A stretch of DNA of 64,000 nucleotides from an uncultured Oleiphilaceae bacterium. GTDB taxonomy: Bacteria > Pseudomonadota > Gammaproteobacteria > Pseudomonadales > Oleiphilaceae. The notes under the pieces were generated by a model, which was not told where the DNA came from, did not search any database, and worked only from the letters and a program-made list of their open reading frames with translations. Shown here in pieces: positions 9,350-20,340 of the stretch; position 1 is the stretch's first letter, and the number at the start of each line of letters is the position of its first letter. The translations under genes and the position numbers were made by a program. The stretch is taken from positions 62,001 to 126,000 of the forward strand of contig CAJXUY010000004.1 in assembly GCA_913060665.1 (NCBI GenBank). The letters run 5' to 3'.

Positions 9350-10932
9350 GCTTCACCCCTTCCAACAGTTTCAAGCATAGCCTTACAATCCAGAATCACC
9401 TTGCGACAGGCCAGAATGGCACGATCCCAGACGATCCCCGTGGTTTTATCGGTGGCAATGGTTTGTGCACGGCGACGCTCCATACGCTCTATCGCCGCAC
9501 GGTGATCCGCGCCGAGCAGTGGCTGGAATTTGCTGCAAGCATAACAGCTAAAGGGTGCATCCAGATGACAGGTAGCATTGGCACCGCAGACCGCCAAATC
9601 TTCGATTTGACAATCCACTCGGTCACCGTTCTTGGCAGAAGCACGATCTCTCACAATAGTACCTGTAAACGCATTCACGACCAGCGCGAGATGATCACTC
9701 ATCTTCTCATCAATCAGCGACATCAACTCCTGAGAGACCTGTCGGTATTTCCGTACAGTACGAGTGTCGCTATGCATAAGTGCACGAGCCATTGACCACT
9801 CATCCAGCCCGGCATTCGAGAGGTCGGTCCCAAGCGAGTACCTAAAGCGATGGCCTTTCGAAATTTTCAAAGGCTGATGGGTGCGTGGCGAAATTGGAAA
9901 GCTAGTCATACGTTCCATGCTTTCCAACCAATATTTTGTACCGTTTGTCACATGCAAACGTCGCTGTGGCGCATCCTCAAGCGCTTTGTGATCAGTGTCA
10001 TCAACCAGCACAGGAATTGAGTTTACATTCAAAGTCTGGCCTTTCCCTTTGAATTTACGCCTAAAGAGCGGCACATGCTTGATGGCTTTATCCCAATCTG
10101 CACTACCTGGGTACTCTTGCTTGAGTCGGGCAAGGACGATCGCCTTGTAGGCCTGAACAGTGTTGTAGAGATCCTCATCCAAGTTAAAAGTCTCCGACTT
10201 TGCTCGGAAGCCTGCGCCATCTTCATCCTTCTGCTTTGCCCAGTGAATCCGAATTTCATAGCCCTGCTCGCACTTTATAAAATCATCAAAAACCATCATT
10301 CGAAACTGAGCGCCGCGCTGCCCGTAGACCATCAACAACCGAAGATAGAGGTAGCGTTCAGGATCTAGATTTTGGTGGCAGAACTGTTCATGCAACCACT
10401 GATGTAACGCATCCTGCTCCGCCTGGATAAATGGTCCCTTTTCAGGATCTAAACTGAGAACAGGATCATTTTTAGATCGCTTCTTCCTTGGTATATGGTA
10501 GTACGCATCAATCAGAGCAAGTGAAGGCTTTATTTCAAGCGACTCACACGTCTGCCAAAACTTCATAAAACTGCATAACTGGGCAAACTCAGAACATGAA
10601 CATAGCTCGCGAAAATTGACCAGATGATCTTCTTTCAAAGGATCAAAGACCTCCTTTGCGGCCCTCGACAACACTGAAGTGACGTTGACAATAGTCTGTT
10701 GTGCTACCTCTGTCATACGGATAGCTAAAGCAGCTTGCAACCAATGCTGCCAATCAGATGGAACACACGCCACCGCCGCCTGCCAGTTAACCGATGGGGC
10801 TGTATTGTCTGGCCGCCACATCGGCATGGAAGCTATGAAAAGTTCACCACACTTTGCCGGTCTGGGCGCATCTAGCCATTCATCCAGAGTGTCCGTAGTG
10901 GGGGCTTTAAGCGCTTCAACTGCAATACTCAT
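9346..10932 (-). CDS. Tyrosine recombinase, second of three (with CYxCxKF zinc-like motif)
   Basis: The 528-residue protein carries the catalytic arginine in YGQRGAQFR (about 202), His-x-x-Arg in GHRFRYS (about 360), a histidine in ALMHSD (about 384) and the probable nucleophile in VRKYRQ (about 392). The C-terminal region holds CGANATCHLDAPFSCYACSKF followed by ADH. The motif C-Y-x-C-x-K-F-x-P-x3-A-D-H is also in the island 2 counterpart (45120-46688), so it marks this subfamily. Its ATG overlaps the stop of the first recombinase by one base. Confidence 0.88.
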   Translation of the reverse strand: MSIAVEALKAPTTDTLDEWLDAPRPAKCGELFIASMPMWRPDNTAPSVNWQAAVACVPSDWQHWLQAALAIRMTEVAQQTIVNVTSVLSRAAKEVFDPLKEDHLVNFRELCSCSEFAQLCSFMKFWQTCESLEIKPSLALIDAYYHIPRKKRSKNDPVLSLDPEKGPFIQAEQDALHQWLHEQFCHQNLDPERYLYLRLLMVYGQRGAQFRMMVFDDFIKCEQGYEIRIHWAKQKDEDGAGFRAKSETFNLDEDLYNTVQAYKAIVLARLKQEYPGSADWDKAIKHVPLFRRKFKGKGQTLNVNSIPVLVDDTDHKALEDAPQRRLHVTNGTKYWLESMERMTSFPISPRTHQPLKISKGHRFRYSLGTDLSNAGLDEWSMARALMHSDTRTVRKYRQVSQELMSLIDEKMSDHLALVVNAFTGTIVRDRASAKNGDRVDCQIEDLAVCGANATCHLDAPFSCYACSKFQPLLGADHRAAIERMERRRAQTIATDKTTGIVWDRAILACRKVILDCKAMLETVGRGEA

Positions 10933-12194
10933 TATTCATCTCCGCTATTAATTTGGGCCTCGACCCTCTGGCGTATTACTTTGAATTTATCCGAGCGTTT
11001 TTTCATAGCCTTATCTGCTTCTTCCTTCCAAAATTTCGCCCCGTATAGGCCCGGCATATTAGACTCTTCACTCCATCCAAAGGCATAGGTGAGGACTTTT
11101 TGAACCTTTGTCGTGCGATCCTCTGGGGTCAGCGCTTCCAGTTCATCCTTCATGCTCTCAAGGAGCGTATAGACAGAATCATGCCGCAAAATATGAAGGT
11201 GAACGAATTTCAACTCTGGCACGACTGCACCCACTCGAGTCAGGACACCATCAAGCGCGTTCATGCTTAGTGCCCGACCTTCGTTTCGGCGATGCGATAC
11301 CAATAAAAAGGGATGTGTCTTTGCTTCAGACAGACCGTTCTGCATGACACGGTAATTTTCCACGTAATCCTTTAGTGCCCACTCGAGATCATAACCAATC
11401 TTCCATTGTCGCTCATGGGTTTTGAACTGCGGTGCTTTAGGTCGCTTGTCGATTGACTCGTCCTCAAGATTGATAACTGAGAGTTCTCCGCTATGCCAAT
11501 GAATATCTTTAAGCTTGATCAATAGCATTTCGGAACGGCGCAACCCCAGATCAACCCCCAAAAGCAGTATGATGTAATTGCGTAATTTCAGTGCTGCATT
11601 TGCGAAAGGGTTTTCAGCACTATCAGGATGCATAACCTCTAACAATCGTTCACGTTGATTCTGATCAAGCCTCTTCATTTCCTCTAGCTTCTTCTTTTTC
11701 CAGGATGGCTTCGCCGCTTTGACCTTGCGATTAATACGCCTAACTAAATAATCACACGCCGACTCCTGAGTTGACTGATCACCTAGCTTTTCATAAAGAA
11801 ATTTGAGATAGTCGCGTGCATGTTCAATACGCTGCTGAGCATGAGTTCTTCCAACATATTCAAAAGCTGATGGGAGCAGCCGTACCCCTGCATACTTTTG
11901 CTCAAGGGTTGATTTTTGGAAAGCCGCATCGCTCACAAAACGAGAGAGTTCATCATCTGTTAGATAGCTCGATTTGGGTCGCTGTTCTAGCCGGGCAATT
12001 AGATCAATCGATTCATACTCCAGAAATCTCTCTAGCCGTGCTATGTTATCAAGATATTTTTTCTGAGTATTCAGCGCTCGAGTTGACAGTTCAGTGGTGG
12101 CAAAAAGGTTCGGGTAATAAAGAGGCATTTGCTCTTTCAATAAAACCTTTGCTCGAGCGCCGTTTATCATTATCTCTACGGTTTGATGATTCAT
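10932..12194 (-). CDS. Tyrosine recombinase, first of three
   Basis: Starting from the ATG at 12194 (MNHQTVEIM) the protein has 420 residues. An upstream in-frame ATG at 12260 would add 22 residues but lies inside the terminal repeat region, so I prefer the shorter form. It has an N-terminal SAM-like core-binding domain and a catalytic domain with arginine in LGLRRSEM (about 217) and HILRHD (about 331). The terminal tyrosine is less clear; MPGLYGAKFW is the best candidate, and no clear LGH motif is seen. It is the promoter-proximal gene of the six-gene module, and its 5' end faces ettA across the likely island boundary. Confidence 0.86.
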   Translation of the reverse strand: MNHQTVEIMINGARAKVLLKEQMPLYYPNLFATTELSTRALNTQKKYLDNIARLERFLEYESIDLIARLEQRPKSSYLTDDELSRFVSDAAFQKSTLEQKYAGVRLLPSAFEYVGRTHAQQRIEHARDYLKFLYEKLGDQSTQESACDYLVRRINRKVKAAKPSWKKKKLEEMKRLDQNQRERLLEVMHPDSAENPFANAALKLRNYIILLLGVDLGLRRSEMLLIKLKDIHWHSGELSVINLEDESIDKRPKAPQFKTHERQWKIGYDLEWALKDYVENYRVMQNGLSEAKTHPFLLVSHRRNEGRALSMNALDGVLTRVGAVVPELKFVHLHILRHDSVYTLLESMKDELEALTPEDRTTKVQKVLTYAFGWSEESNMPGLYGAKFWKEEADKAMKKRSDKFKVIRQRVEAQINSGDE

Positions 12195-12206
12195 ATTTAG
12201 ATTCCA

Positions 12207-12268
12207 AAACATAACTTTTTTAACTATAGTGATGAGCATATCACAACAATTTTTAAACATAACTTTTT
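12207..12268. repeat. Pair of 14-bp direct repeats at the island 1 boundary
   Basis: AAACATAACTTTTT occurs at 12207-12220 and again at 12255-12268, 48 bp apart, just upstream of the first recombinase gene. Read towards the recombinase these are AAAAAGTTATGTTT. They share AAAGTT(A/G)T with the repeats at both ends of island 2. They are candidate recombinase-binding or end sequences; the exact crossover point cannot be read from one copy. Confidence 0.5.
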
Positions 12269-12339
12269 AAAATTAATTCCCGTGCACCCAGAAAACTCTT
12301 AAAGGCCACGAGATATATAGCAATAAGGTAAATATTTAT

Positions 12340-14028
12340 ATGTCAAAAGATAACAAAACAGGCAAAACGGGTTCTTACGTATATACCATGAATCGGGTGG
12401 GGAAAATTGTCCCGCCGAAAAGAGAGATCCTGAAAGATATTTCGCTGTCATTTTTCCCCGGGGCAAAAATTGGCGTTCTAGGTCTCAATGGCGCGGGTAA
12501 ATCGACACTGTTGCGAATTATGGCAGGCGTCGACACTGACTTTCATGGCGAAGCCCGACCCCAGCCCGGTATCAAGGTTGGATACTTAGCCCAGGAACCT
12601 GAACTTGATGAGTCAAAAGATGTAAGGGGCAATATTGAAGATGGCGTCAAAGAAATCAAAGAAGCACTAGTCAGAATAGAGGAAGTATATGCCGCCTACG
12701 CCGAACCCGAAGCGGACTTTGACGCACTTGCGACTGAGCAGGCAAAACTTGAAGCCATTATTCAAACCTCTGACGGTCACAACCTTGAGCGAACACTTGA
12801 AGTAGCGGCTGACGCACTAAGGTTGCCGCCGTGGGATGCAGATGTGAGTAAACTCTCTGGCGGAGAAAAGCGCCGCGTTGCGCTTTGTAAATTGCTACTT
12901 TCCAAACCAGATATGCTGCTACTTGACGAGCCCACCAACCACCTTGATGCTGAAAGCGTCGCATGGCTTGAACGCTTCCTACATGATTATGCGGGTACCG
13001 TAGTGGCTATCACTCACGATCGATACTTCCTCGATAATGTAGCGGGGTGGATTCTTGAGCTAGACCGAGGGTACGGCATTCCATATGAGGGTAATTATTC
13101 TCAATGGCTTGAAGCAAAAGACCAGCGTCTTGAACAGCAAGGCAAACAAGAAGCTGCTCACCAAAAAGCCATCAAAGCTGAGCTAGAGTGGGTGCGCAGT
13201 GGCACCAAAGGCCGTCATAGCAAGAGCAAAGCCCGCCTACAACGTTTTGAAGATCTTAACTCCCAAGAGTTTCAAAAACGTAATGAAACCATGGAAATTT
13301 ACATACCACCAGGGCCGCGCCTAGGGGACTTAGTCATCGAAGCGAGCGACATCAAGAAGAGTTTCGGCGATAAGCTACTATTTAAAGATCTCACCTTTAA
13401 AATCCCCCCTGGAAGCATTGTTGGAGTGATTGGTGGCAACGGTGCAGGTAAATCAACGCTATTCAAAATGGTTGCTGGGGTTGAGACTCCCGACCATGGC
13501 GATATAAAGATTGGCGAAACCGTTAATGTAGCCTACGTTGATCAAACCCGAAATCTCGATAGCGACAATACCGTGTGGGAAGAATTAAGCGGCGGGCAAG
13601 ATATATTACAGATTGGTAGCTATCAAACACAGTCCCGAGCCTACGTGAGCCGATTTAACTTCAGAGGAAATGATCAGCAAAAACACGTTGGCGACCTATC
13701 AGGCGGGGAGCGAAACCGGCTGCACCTAGCCAAGCTATTAAAGCAGGGCGCCAACCTTTTATTACTGGATGAGCCAACCAACGACCTTGATGTCGAAACA
13801 TTACGAGCATTGGAAGAGGCGATACTAGCCTTCCCTGGCTGCGCTATTGTTATCTCACACGATAGGTGGTTCTTAGATCGTATTGCGACTCACATTCTCG
13901 CATTTGAGGGTGATAGTGAAGTCATTTGGCATGAAGGCAACTTTTCGGATTACGACGAAGACCTCAAAAATCGTAAAGGCGAGTCCGCTAAGACACCTCA
14001 ACGCTTGAAGTACAAAAAGCTTGCCTGA
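12340..14028 (+). CDS. ettA: Energy-dependent translational throttle protein EttA (ABC-F ATPase)
   Basis: 562 residues, close to the usual 555 of EttA, with two ABC ATPase domains. The first has Walker A GLNGAGKST (about 50), signature LSGGEKRR and Walker B LLLDEPTNHLD. The second has GGNGAGKST, LSGGERNR and LLLDEPTNDLD, separated by the basic P-site tRNA-interaction linker (ELEWVRSGTKGRHSKSKARL). By family knowledge it binds the ribosomal E site and gates the first elongation step according to ATP/ADP. AAGG precedes the ATG at 12340. It is the first core gene next to island 1; only about 70 bp separate its start from the island repeats. Confidence 0.96.
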   Translation: MSKDNKTGKTGSYVYTMNRVGKIVPPKREILKDISLSFFPGAKIGVLGLNGAGKSTLLRIMAGVDTDFHGEARPQPGIKVGYLAQEPELDESKDVRGNIEDGVKEIKEALVRIEEVYAAYAEPEADFDALATEQAKLEAIIQTSDGHNLERTLEVAADALRLPPWDADVSKLSGGEKRRVALCKLLLSKPDMLLLDEPTNHLDAESVAWLERFLHDYAGTVVAITHDRYFLDNVAGWILELDRGYGIPYEGNYSQWLEAKDQRLEQQGKQEAAHQKAIKAELEWVRSGTKGRHSKSKARLQRFEDLNSQEFQKRNETMEIYIPPGPRLGDLVIEASDIKKSFGDKLLFKDLTFKIPPGSIVGVIGGNGAGKSTLFKMVAGVETPDHGDIKIGETVNVAYVDQTRNLDSDNTVWEELSGGQDILQIGSYQTQSRAYVSRFNFRGNDQQKHVGDLSGGERNRLHLAKLLKQGANLLLLDEPTNDLDVETLRALEEAILAFPGCAIVISHDRWFLDRIATHILAFEGDSEVIWHEGNFSDYDEDLKNRKGESAKTPQRLKYKKLA

Positions 14029-14056
14029 TTACAAGTAAACGTTTAAAACGAAGCTA

Positions 14057-14086
14057 CGGGTCAACTGCCAGGTGGCCCGCGGTTTT
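14057..14086 (+). terminator. Probable rho-independent terminator after ettA
   Basis: CGGGTCA and TGGCCCG pair (one G-U) around a 9-nt loop, followed shortly by CGGTTTT. It lies 29 bp after the ettA stop. Confidence 0.6.
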
Positions 14087-14165
14087 ATCAATTGTGTTGA
14101 CTAGCCTTCCCACAAAAAAAAGCTATAGTTAACCTATCGGTACAAAATACTCATTTGAGGGGCCT

Positions 14166-14561
14166 ATGGATAAGCAACACTCCGCTGCTGACAAACGCCA
14201 TTTTAGCCGCATTATATTTGATGCGAAGTGCATCTTACATCAAGGCGATAACCAATGGGCGGCAGAGCTGCTTGATATTTCTTTACGAGGGGTATTAATA
14301 AAATCCCCAGACCTATCTAACGCAATCCTGGACAAGCCGTTCGAGGCTATCATTGCGCTATCAAACGCTGGCGAGTCGATCATAATGTCTCTTAAGCTAG
14401 CCCATCAAGAGTCAACACATTTAGGGTTTGAGTGCGAGTATATCGACATCGATAGCATCACCCATCTTAAACGCCTAATTGAACTTAACTTGGGCAACCC
14501 CGAATTACTCAACAGAGAGTTAGGAACCCTCACACTCTATCATCGTGAACCTAGCGAGTAG
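14166..14561 (+). CDS. PilZ-domain protein (c-di-GMP binding)
   Basis: A stand-alone PilZ domain of 131 residues. The two c-di-GMP motifs are visible: RHFSRI near residue 11 (RxxxR) and DISLRG near residue 37 (D/NxSxxG). It is likely a cyclic di-GMP receptor acting on pili, motility or exopolysaccharide. The type IV pilus operon is 14 kb away, so no direct partner is indicated. It has its own short upstream region with a TATAGT-like box at 14122 and converges on radA with a 5-bp gap. Confidence 0.88.
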   Translation: MDKQHSAADKRHFSRIIFDAKCILHQGDNQWAAELLDISLRGVLIKSPDLSNAILDKPFEAIIALSNAGESIIMSLKLAHQESTHLGFECEYIDIDSITHLKRLIELNLGNPELLNRELGTLTLYHREPSE

Positions 14562-14566
14562 TAAAA

Positions 14567-15931
14567 TCAGCTAATAATATTGAGCGCTTCTGATAGTTTC
14601 TGGACCGCGATTACATCCATCCCATCAATTGGTTTTTTAGGTGCATTCGCTTTTGGCACAATAGCTCTTTTAAACCCATGCTTCGCTGCTTCATGAACAC
14701 GCTCTTGCCCGCTAGGCACTGGACGTATTTCACCCGATAGACCAACTTCTCCAATAATCACCATATCCTGCGGCAAACAAATACTTCTGAAGCTTGACAC
14801 CACCGCCAACAATGCCGCTAGGTCAGCACTGGTTTCAGTTACCCTCACCCCCCCAACCACATTAACGAATACATCCTGGTCTCCGCAATGCAATCCGCCA
14901 TGGCGATGCAAAACAGCTAACAACATCGCCAACCGATTTTGATCTAACCCTATAGCCACTCGCTTTGGGTAACTCATCTGACTCTCATCAACCAATGCTT
15001 GCAGCTCTATGAGCAGTGGCCGGGTACCCTCCCAGATAACGGTTACACAACTACCGGGCATTTGCTCTTCTGAACGATTAAGAAATATTGCGCTTGGATT
15101 AGTCACTTCTTTAAGACCATTTTCCAGCATCGCAAAAACGCCCAGTTCATTCACCGCGCCAAATCGGTTTTTGATTCCCCGGAGAGTGCGAAAACGACTA
15201 TCATCTGAGCCATCCAGCATAATAGAACAGTCTATCATATGCTCCAACACCTTAGGCCCCGCAATGGAACCCTCCTTGGTAACATGCCCTACCAAAAACA
15301 AAACAGTACCAGTCTGCTTGGCATAACGAGTTAGCATCGCAGCACTCTCACGCACCTGTGAAACGCTACCTGGCGCCGACTCAATACCTTCCATATGCAC
15401 CACCTGAATACTGTCCACCACCAAGACTTTAGGCTGCATTTTTTGTGCAGCAACAATAATTGAATCAACATTGGTTTCAGACAGCATCTGCAGGTTATTG
15501 GTTTTAATCCCCAAGCGTGTTGCTCGCATCGCAACTTGCTGCAGCGACTCTTCACCCGTGATATATAACGCAGGCATATTCCCCGCTAAATAACACATCG
15601 TTTGCAATAGCAAGGTACTTTTACCTGCCCCCGGCGAGCCACCAATTAAAATGGCTGAACCCGGCACAAGACCACCCCCCAATACTCGATCAAACTCACC
15701 AATACCCGAGGTGAAACGGGCTTGCTCTTCTAAGTTGATATTTTCGAGGGACTGAACTTCAGAAAGTTTACCCGCATAACCTTCAAAACGAGTACTCTTT
15801 GCAGATAAAGCTTTGCCTACCTTAAACTCACTGATCGTATTCCACTCACCACAATCCGAACACTGACCTTGCCACTTGCCATACTCCGCACCGCAATCAG
15901 TACACACATACGCTGTTTTAACTTTTGCCAT
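14567..15931 (-). CDS. radA: DNA repair protein RadA
   Basis: 454 residues, the normal RadA length. An N-terminal C4 zinc finger (CTDCGAEYGKWQGQCSDCGEW), the RecA-like core with Walker A GGSPGAGKST (about 96), the diagnostic KNRFG motif (RGIKNRFGAVNE, about 255) and a C-terminal Lon-protease-like domain are all present in order. By family knowledge it is a DnaB-type helicase that extends recombination branches. It is convergent with the PilZ gene and has 215 bp before metY. Confidence 0.97.
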   Translation of the reverse strand: MAKVKTAYVCTDCGAEYGKWQGQCSDCGEWNTISEFKVGKALSAKSTRFEGYAGKLSEVQSLENINLEEQARFTSGIGEFDRVLGGGLVPGSAILIGGSPGAGKSTLLLQTMCYLAGNMPALYITGEESLQQVAMRATRLGIKTNNLQMLSETNVDSIIVAAQKMQPKVLVVDSIQVVHMEGIESAPGSVSQVRESAAMLTRYAKQTGTVLFLVGHVTKEGSIAGPKVLEHMIDCSIMLDGSDDSRFRTLRGIKNRFGAVNELGVFAMLENGLKEVTNPSAIFLNRSEEQMPGSCVTVIWEGTRPLLIELQALVDESQMSYPKRVAIGLDQNRLAMLLAVLHRHGGLHCGDQDVFVNVVGGVRVTETSADLAALLAVVSSFRSICLPQDMVIIGEVGLSGEIRPVPSGQERVHEAAKHGFKRAIVPKANAPKKPIDGMDVIAVQKLSEALNIIS

Positions 15932-16146
15932 TTACATTTCATCTCGCAATGCAGCAGAGCTCAACAAACCTTACACCCTTATGAATCGATTGTTCAGGTT
16001 ATTTTCTGCTACTCTTTAGCTCACTCAGTAACAATAAAATAATGATAACGACAAAACAGTTCAACAGATAGGCGACAACGCACGATTACTGTTAAAAAAT
16101 AGAAATAGTCAAACCTAGCAACCATGAGTCAGGAGATAGATAAGTC

Positions 16147-17424
16147 ATGAAATTGGAAACTATTGCCATTCACGCCGGTTATGAGCCAGACCCCACTACC
16201 AAAGCAGTAGCAGTGCCACTCTATCAAACGGCATCCTTTGCGTTTGACAGCACCCAACATGGCGCAGACTTATTTGATTTAAAAGTGCCAGGGAATATCT
16301 ACAGCCGCATTATGAACCCGACCAACGATGTGCTTGAGCAACGCCTCACACAGATGGAAGGAGGCATTGGGGCTCTATCTATGGCTTCAGGCATGGCGGC
16401 CATTACAGCATCAATTCAAGCTATTTGTGAAGCGGGTGAAAACATCATAAGCGTTAGCCAGCTTTACGGTGGCACGTATAATTTATTTGCTCACACATTC
16501 CCTAAACAGGGCATTGAAGTACGCTTTGCAGACGGCAACAATATTGAATCGTTTGCATCACTCATCAACGATAAAACCCGAGCTATTTTTTGTGAATCGA
16601 TTGGCAACCCAGCAGGCAATATTGTCGACCTAAAAGCACTAGCGGACATAGCTCACCAGCATGGCGTGCCGTTGATCGTTGACAATACCGTTGCAACACC
16701 CTGCTTGTGCCGCCCCTTTGAACACGGTGCAGATATCGTTATTCACTCACTGACCAAATACATTGGTGGTCACGGAACCACTATTGGCGGCATTATTATT
16801 GACTCTGGTAAATTTCCATGGGCCGACCACAAAGAGCGCTTTGCGGTAATGAACGAGCCTGACCCGTCTTATCATGGTGTCGTATATGTAGAGGCACTTG
16901 GGCCGGCCGCCTATATCGGTCGTTGCCGTGTAGTACCTCTTAGAAATATGGGGGCTGCACTGTCTCCCTATAACGCGATGATGATTATGCAAGGCCTAGA
17001 AACACTACCCTTGCGTATGGAAAGACATTGTGAAAACGCTCTAAAAGTCGCTAATTTTTTAAATAACCGACCAGAGGTTGAGTGGGTCAATTATGGAGGA
17101 CTTGAAAGTAGCCCTTTTAACGACCTTGCAAAGCTATATATGAACGGCACGCCCTCAGGAATATTGTCATTTGGAATTAAGGGTGGGATAAATGCCGGCT
17201 CGAAGTTCATCGACGCGCTACAGCTCATTGTTCGCTTAGTGAACATCGGTGACGCCAAATCTCTCGCTTGCCACCCCGCATCAACTACCCATAGACAACT
17301 AAGCCCTGAAGAATTAATTAGCGCAGGCGTTTCAACCGATATGGTTAGGCTATCAATTGGGATTGAGAATATTGACGATATTTTAGAGGATATCACTCAA
17401 TCGTTAGAGGCATCGCAGAAATAA
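16147..17424 (+). CDS. metY: O-acetylhomoserine/O-succinylhomoserine sulfhydrylase (MetY type)
   Basis: A 425-residue Cys/Met-metabolism PLP enzyme. The pyridoxal lysine is Lys204 in HSLTKYIGGHG, and the N-terminal substrate-binding Tyr/Arg (YSRIMNPTND) is present. The length (about 425 rather than 380-400) and the NMGAALSPYNA segment fit O-acetylhomoserine sulfhydrylase, which makes homocysteine from sulfide. Cystathionine gamma-synthase is the alternative but is usually shorter. It is monocistronic and ends at a terminator shared with hemE. Confidence 0.9.
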   Translation: MKLETIAIHAGYEPDPTTKAVAVPLYQTASFAFDSTQHGADLFDLKVPGNIYSRIMNPTNDVLEQRLTQMEGGIGALSMASGMAAITASIQAICEAGENIISVSQLYGGTYNLFAHTFPKQGIEVRFADGNNIESFASLINDKTRAIFCESIGNPAGNIVDLKALADIAHQHGVPLIVDNTVATPCLCRPFEHGADIVIHSLTKYIGGHGTTIGGIIIDSGKFPWADHKERFAVMNEPDPSYHGVVYVEALGPAAYIGRCRVVPLRNMGAALSPYNAMMIMQGLETLPLRMERHCENALKVANFLNNRPEVEWVNYGGLESSPFNDLAKLYMNGTPSGILSFGIKGGINAGSKFIDALQLIVRLVNIGDAKSLACHPASTTHRQLSPEELISAGVSTDMVRLSIGIENIDDILEDITQSLEASQK

Positions 17425-17441
17425 GATCAACAATGCCTCAC

Positions 17442-17475
17442 AAAAAAAGGCGACTCGTTAAATGAGCCGCCTTTT
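17442..17475. terminator. Bidirectional terminator between metY and hemE
   Basis: GGCG-A-CTC pairs with GAG-C-CGCC (one mismatch), flanked by A-run and TTTT, so it can serve both convergent genes. Confidence 0.75.
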
Positions 17476-17498
17476 CAGTCTTAAGCCTAAGCTAAACG

Positions 17499-18566
17499 TT
17501 AAGACTGGTGGTACTTAGGACTTAATTCATGAACCGCTTCTACAAATGCTTTAGCATGTTCAGGATCTACAAACTGGTGAATACCATGTCCAAGATTAAA
17601 AACATGACCACTACCCGACCCATAAGCGCTTAAAATACTCTCAACTTCATTTCGAATCGTTGCTGGAGACGCATACAGAACGCTTGGGTCCATATTGCCC
17701 TGCAATGCAACTTTATCACCGACCAAACCTCTTGCAACACCAATATCAGTCGTCCAATCCAGCCCAAGCGCATCTGCGCCGGCATCTGCCATTTGAGGCA
17801 ACCATTGACCACCACCTTTTGTAAACATGATCACCGGCACTTTGCGTCCGTCATGCTCACGAATCAATCCATCAATAATCTTCTTCATATATTGCAAAGA
17901 GAAGGTTTGGTAGGCTGCATGGCTTAGATTTCCACCCCAGGTATCAAATATCTGAACAGCCTGAGCACCTGCTTTGATTTGCTCATTCAAGTAGTCAATG
18001 ACTGATAGTGTTAGCTTTTCAAGTAGCTGATGCATTATTTCCGGCTTATCATACATCATCGCCTTAACATGCCTAAAGTCTTTAGAAGAACCGCCTTCAA
18101 CCATATACGTGGCAAGCGTCCACGGACTACCTGAAAAACCGATGAGAGGCACACGACCATTGAGCTCACGACGAATTGTGGTCACCGCATTTAAAACATA
18201 ATCCAGGTCAGAGGTAGTCTTCACAACCGGTAATGCATCAACATCAGCTTCGGTGCGCACAATTTTCTTGAAGCGTGGACCTTCACCTGTTTCAAAGTAC
18301 AACCCTAACCCCATCGCATCGGGGATCGTCAGGATATCAGAGAACAAGATAGCCGCATCAAGCGGAAAACGCTCCAATGGCTGAATCGTCACCTCACAGG
18401 CAAACTCTGCATTTTTACATAAACTTAAAAAATCACCCGCTTTACTACGAAGCTCTCTATACTCAGGCAGGTATCTACCCGCTTGGCGCATCATCCACAC
18501 CGGAGTGGTATCTACCGGTTCTTTTAATAAAGCACGGAGAAAACGGTCATTTTTTAGCTCACCCAT
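17499..18566 (-). CDS. hemE: Uroporphyrinogen decarboxylase
   Basis: 355 residues, standard length. The N-terminal signature [16 protein letters not shown] (about 21-36) holds the arginines that bind the substrate carboxylates, and [17 protein letters not shown] (about 145-161) is the second family signature. It converts uroporphyrinogen III to coproporphyrinogen III in haem synthesis. It follows gltBD on the same strand, as in Pseudomonas, but a terminator at 18727-18754 separates the transcripts. Confidence 0.97.
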   Translation of the reverse strand: MGELKNDRFLRALLKEPVDTTPVWMMRQAGRYLPEYRELRSKAGDFLSLCKNAEFACEVTIQPLERFPLDAAILFSDILTIPDAMGLGLYFETGEGPRFKKIVRTEADVDALPVVKTTSDLDYVLNAVTTIRRELNGRVPLIGFSGSPWTLATYMVEGGSSKDFRHVKAMMYDKPEIMHQLLEKLTLSVIDYLNEQIKAGAQAVQIFDTWGGNLSHAAYQTFSLQYMKKIIDGLIREHDGRKVPVIMFTKGGGQWLPQMADAGADALGLDWTTDIGVARGLVGDKVALQGNMDPSVLYASPATIRNEVESILSAYGSGSGHVFNLGHGIHQFVDPEHAKAFVEAVHELSPKYHQS

Positions 18567-18726
18567 GTAATGTCTCTCTTTTTACGTTCTCGAAGGCTGA
18601 ATCTTACCGCCTAAAAAATTAATTCAGTTGCCAAATATCAATAATTAACAAAAATTATCACTATTTTCAAAATAATAACTCATCAAAACAACATCACCTC
18701 ATCACTGCCATCAATCAGATAAGCAG

Positions 18727-18754
18727 AAAAAAGGCACGGAGCCTGCCGTGCCTT
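18727..18754 (-). terminator. Rho-independent terminator of gltBD
   Basis: A perfect 9-bp stem AAGGCACGG / CCGTGCCTT with a 6-nt loop; on the minus strand it is followed by TTTT. It lies about 50 bp beyond the gltD stop. Confidence 0.88.
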
Positions 18755-18805
18755 CTAATACACACTCTAGCGTCCGCTAAAGTGTCGATGAGATATCGTA
18801 ACTAC

Positions 18806-20227
<1,422 letters not shown>

Positions 20228-20340
20228 TTAAAAGCCTCTTTAACTCTCACACGTACTTGTTTATCACCGCCTTCACCTAAATTTAATCTGAGCCCTATAA
20301 CCATTGACTAATGGAAGACTCAGGAGTGAAGTCCCAAGCC

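Larger units (their letters stand above)
1..12268 (-). mobile_element. Genomic island 1 (partial): three-recombinase/RecD2 module with restriction-type cargo
   Basis: All but one of the genes here lie on the minus strand, and none belongs to the conserved housekeeping block that starts with ettA at 12340. The recombination module (4110-12194) is at the right end, immediately beside the core chromosome, and the cargo (hsdM, regulators, exonuclease, unknown genes) runs off the left edge. A 14-bp direct repeat, AAACATAACTTTTT, lies between the first recombinase and ettA and is the best candidate for the right end. The left end is outside the window. That this is one element is inference from gene content, shared orientation and the parallel module at 43874-51931. 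Confidence 0.7.

Noticed and set aside
12195-12260. 22-residue N-terminal extension of the first recombinase of island 1
   Set aside because: It would run through the end repeats and gives an unusual N-terminus; ATG 12194 fits better.
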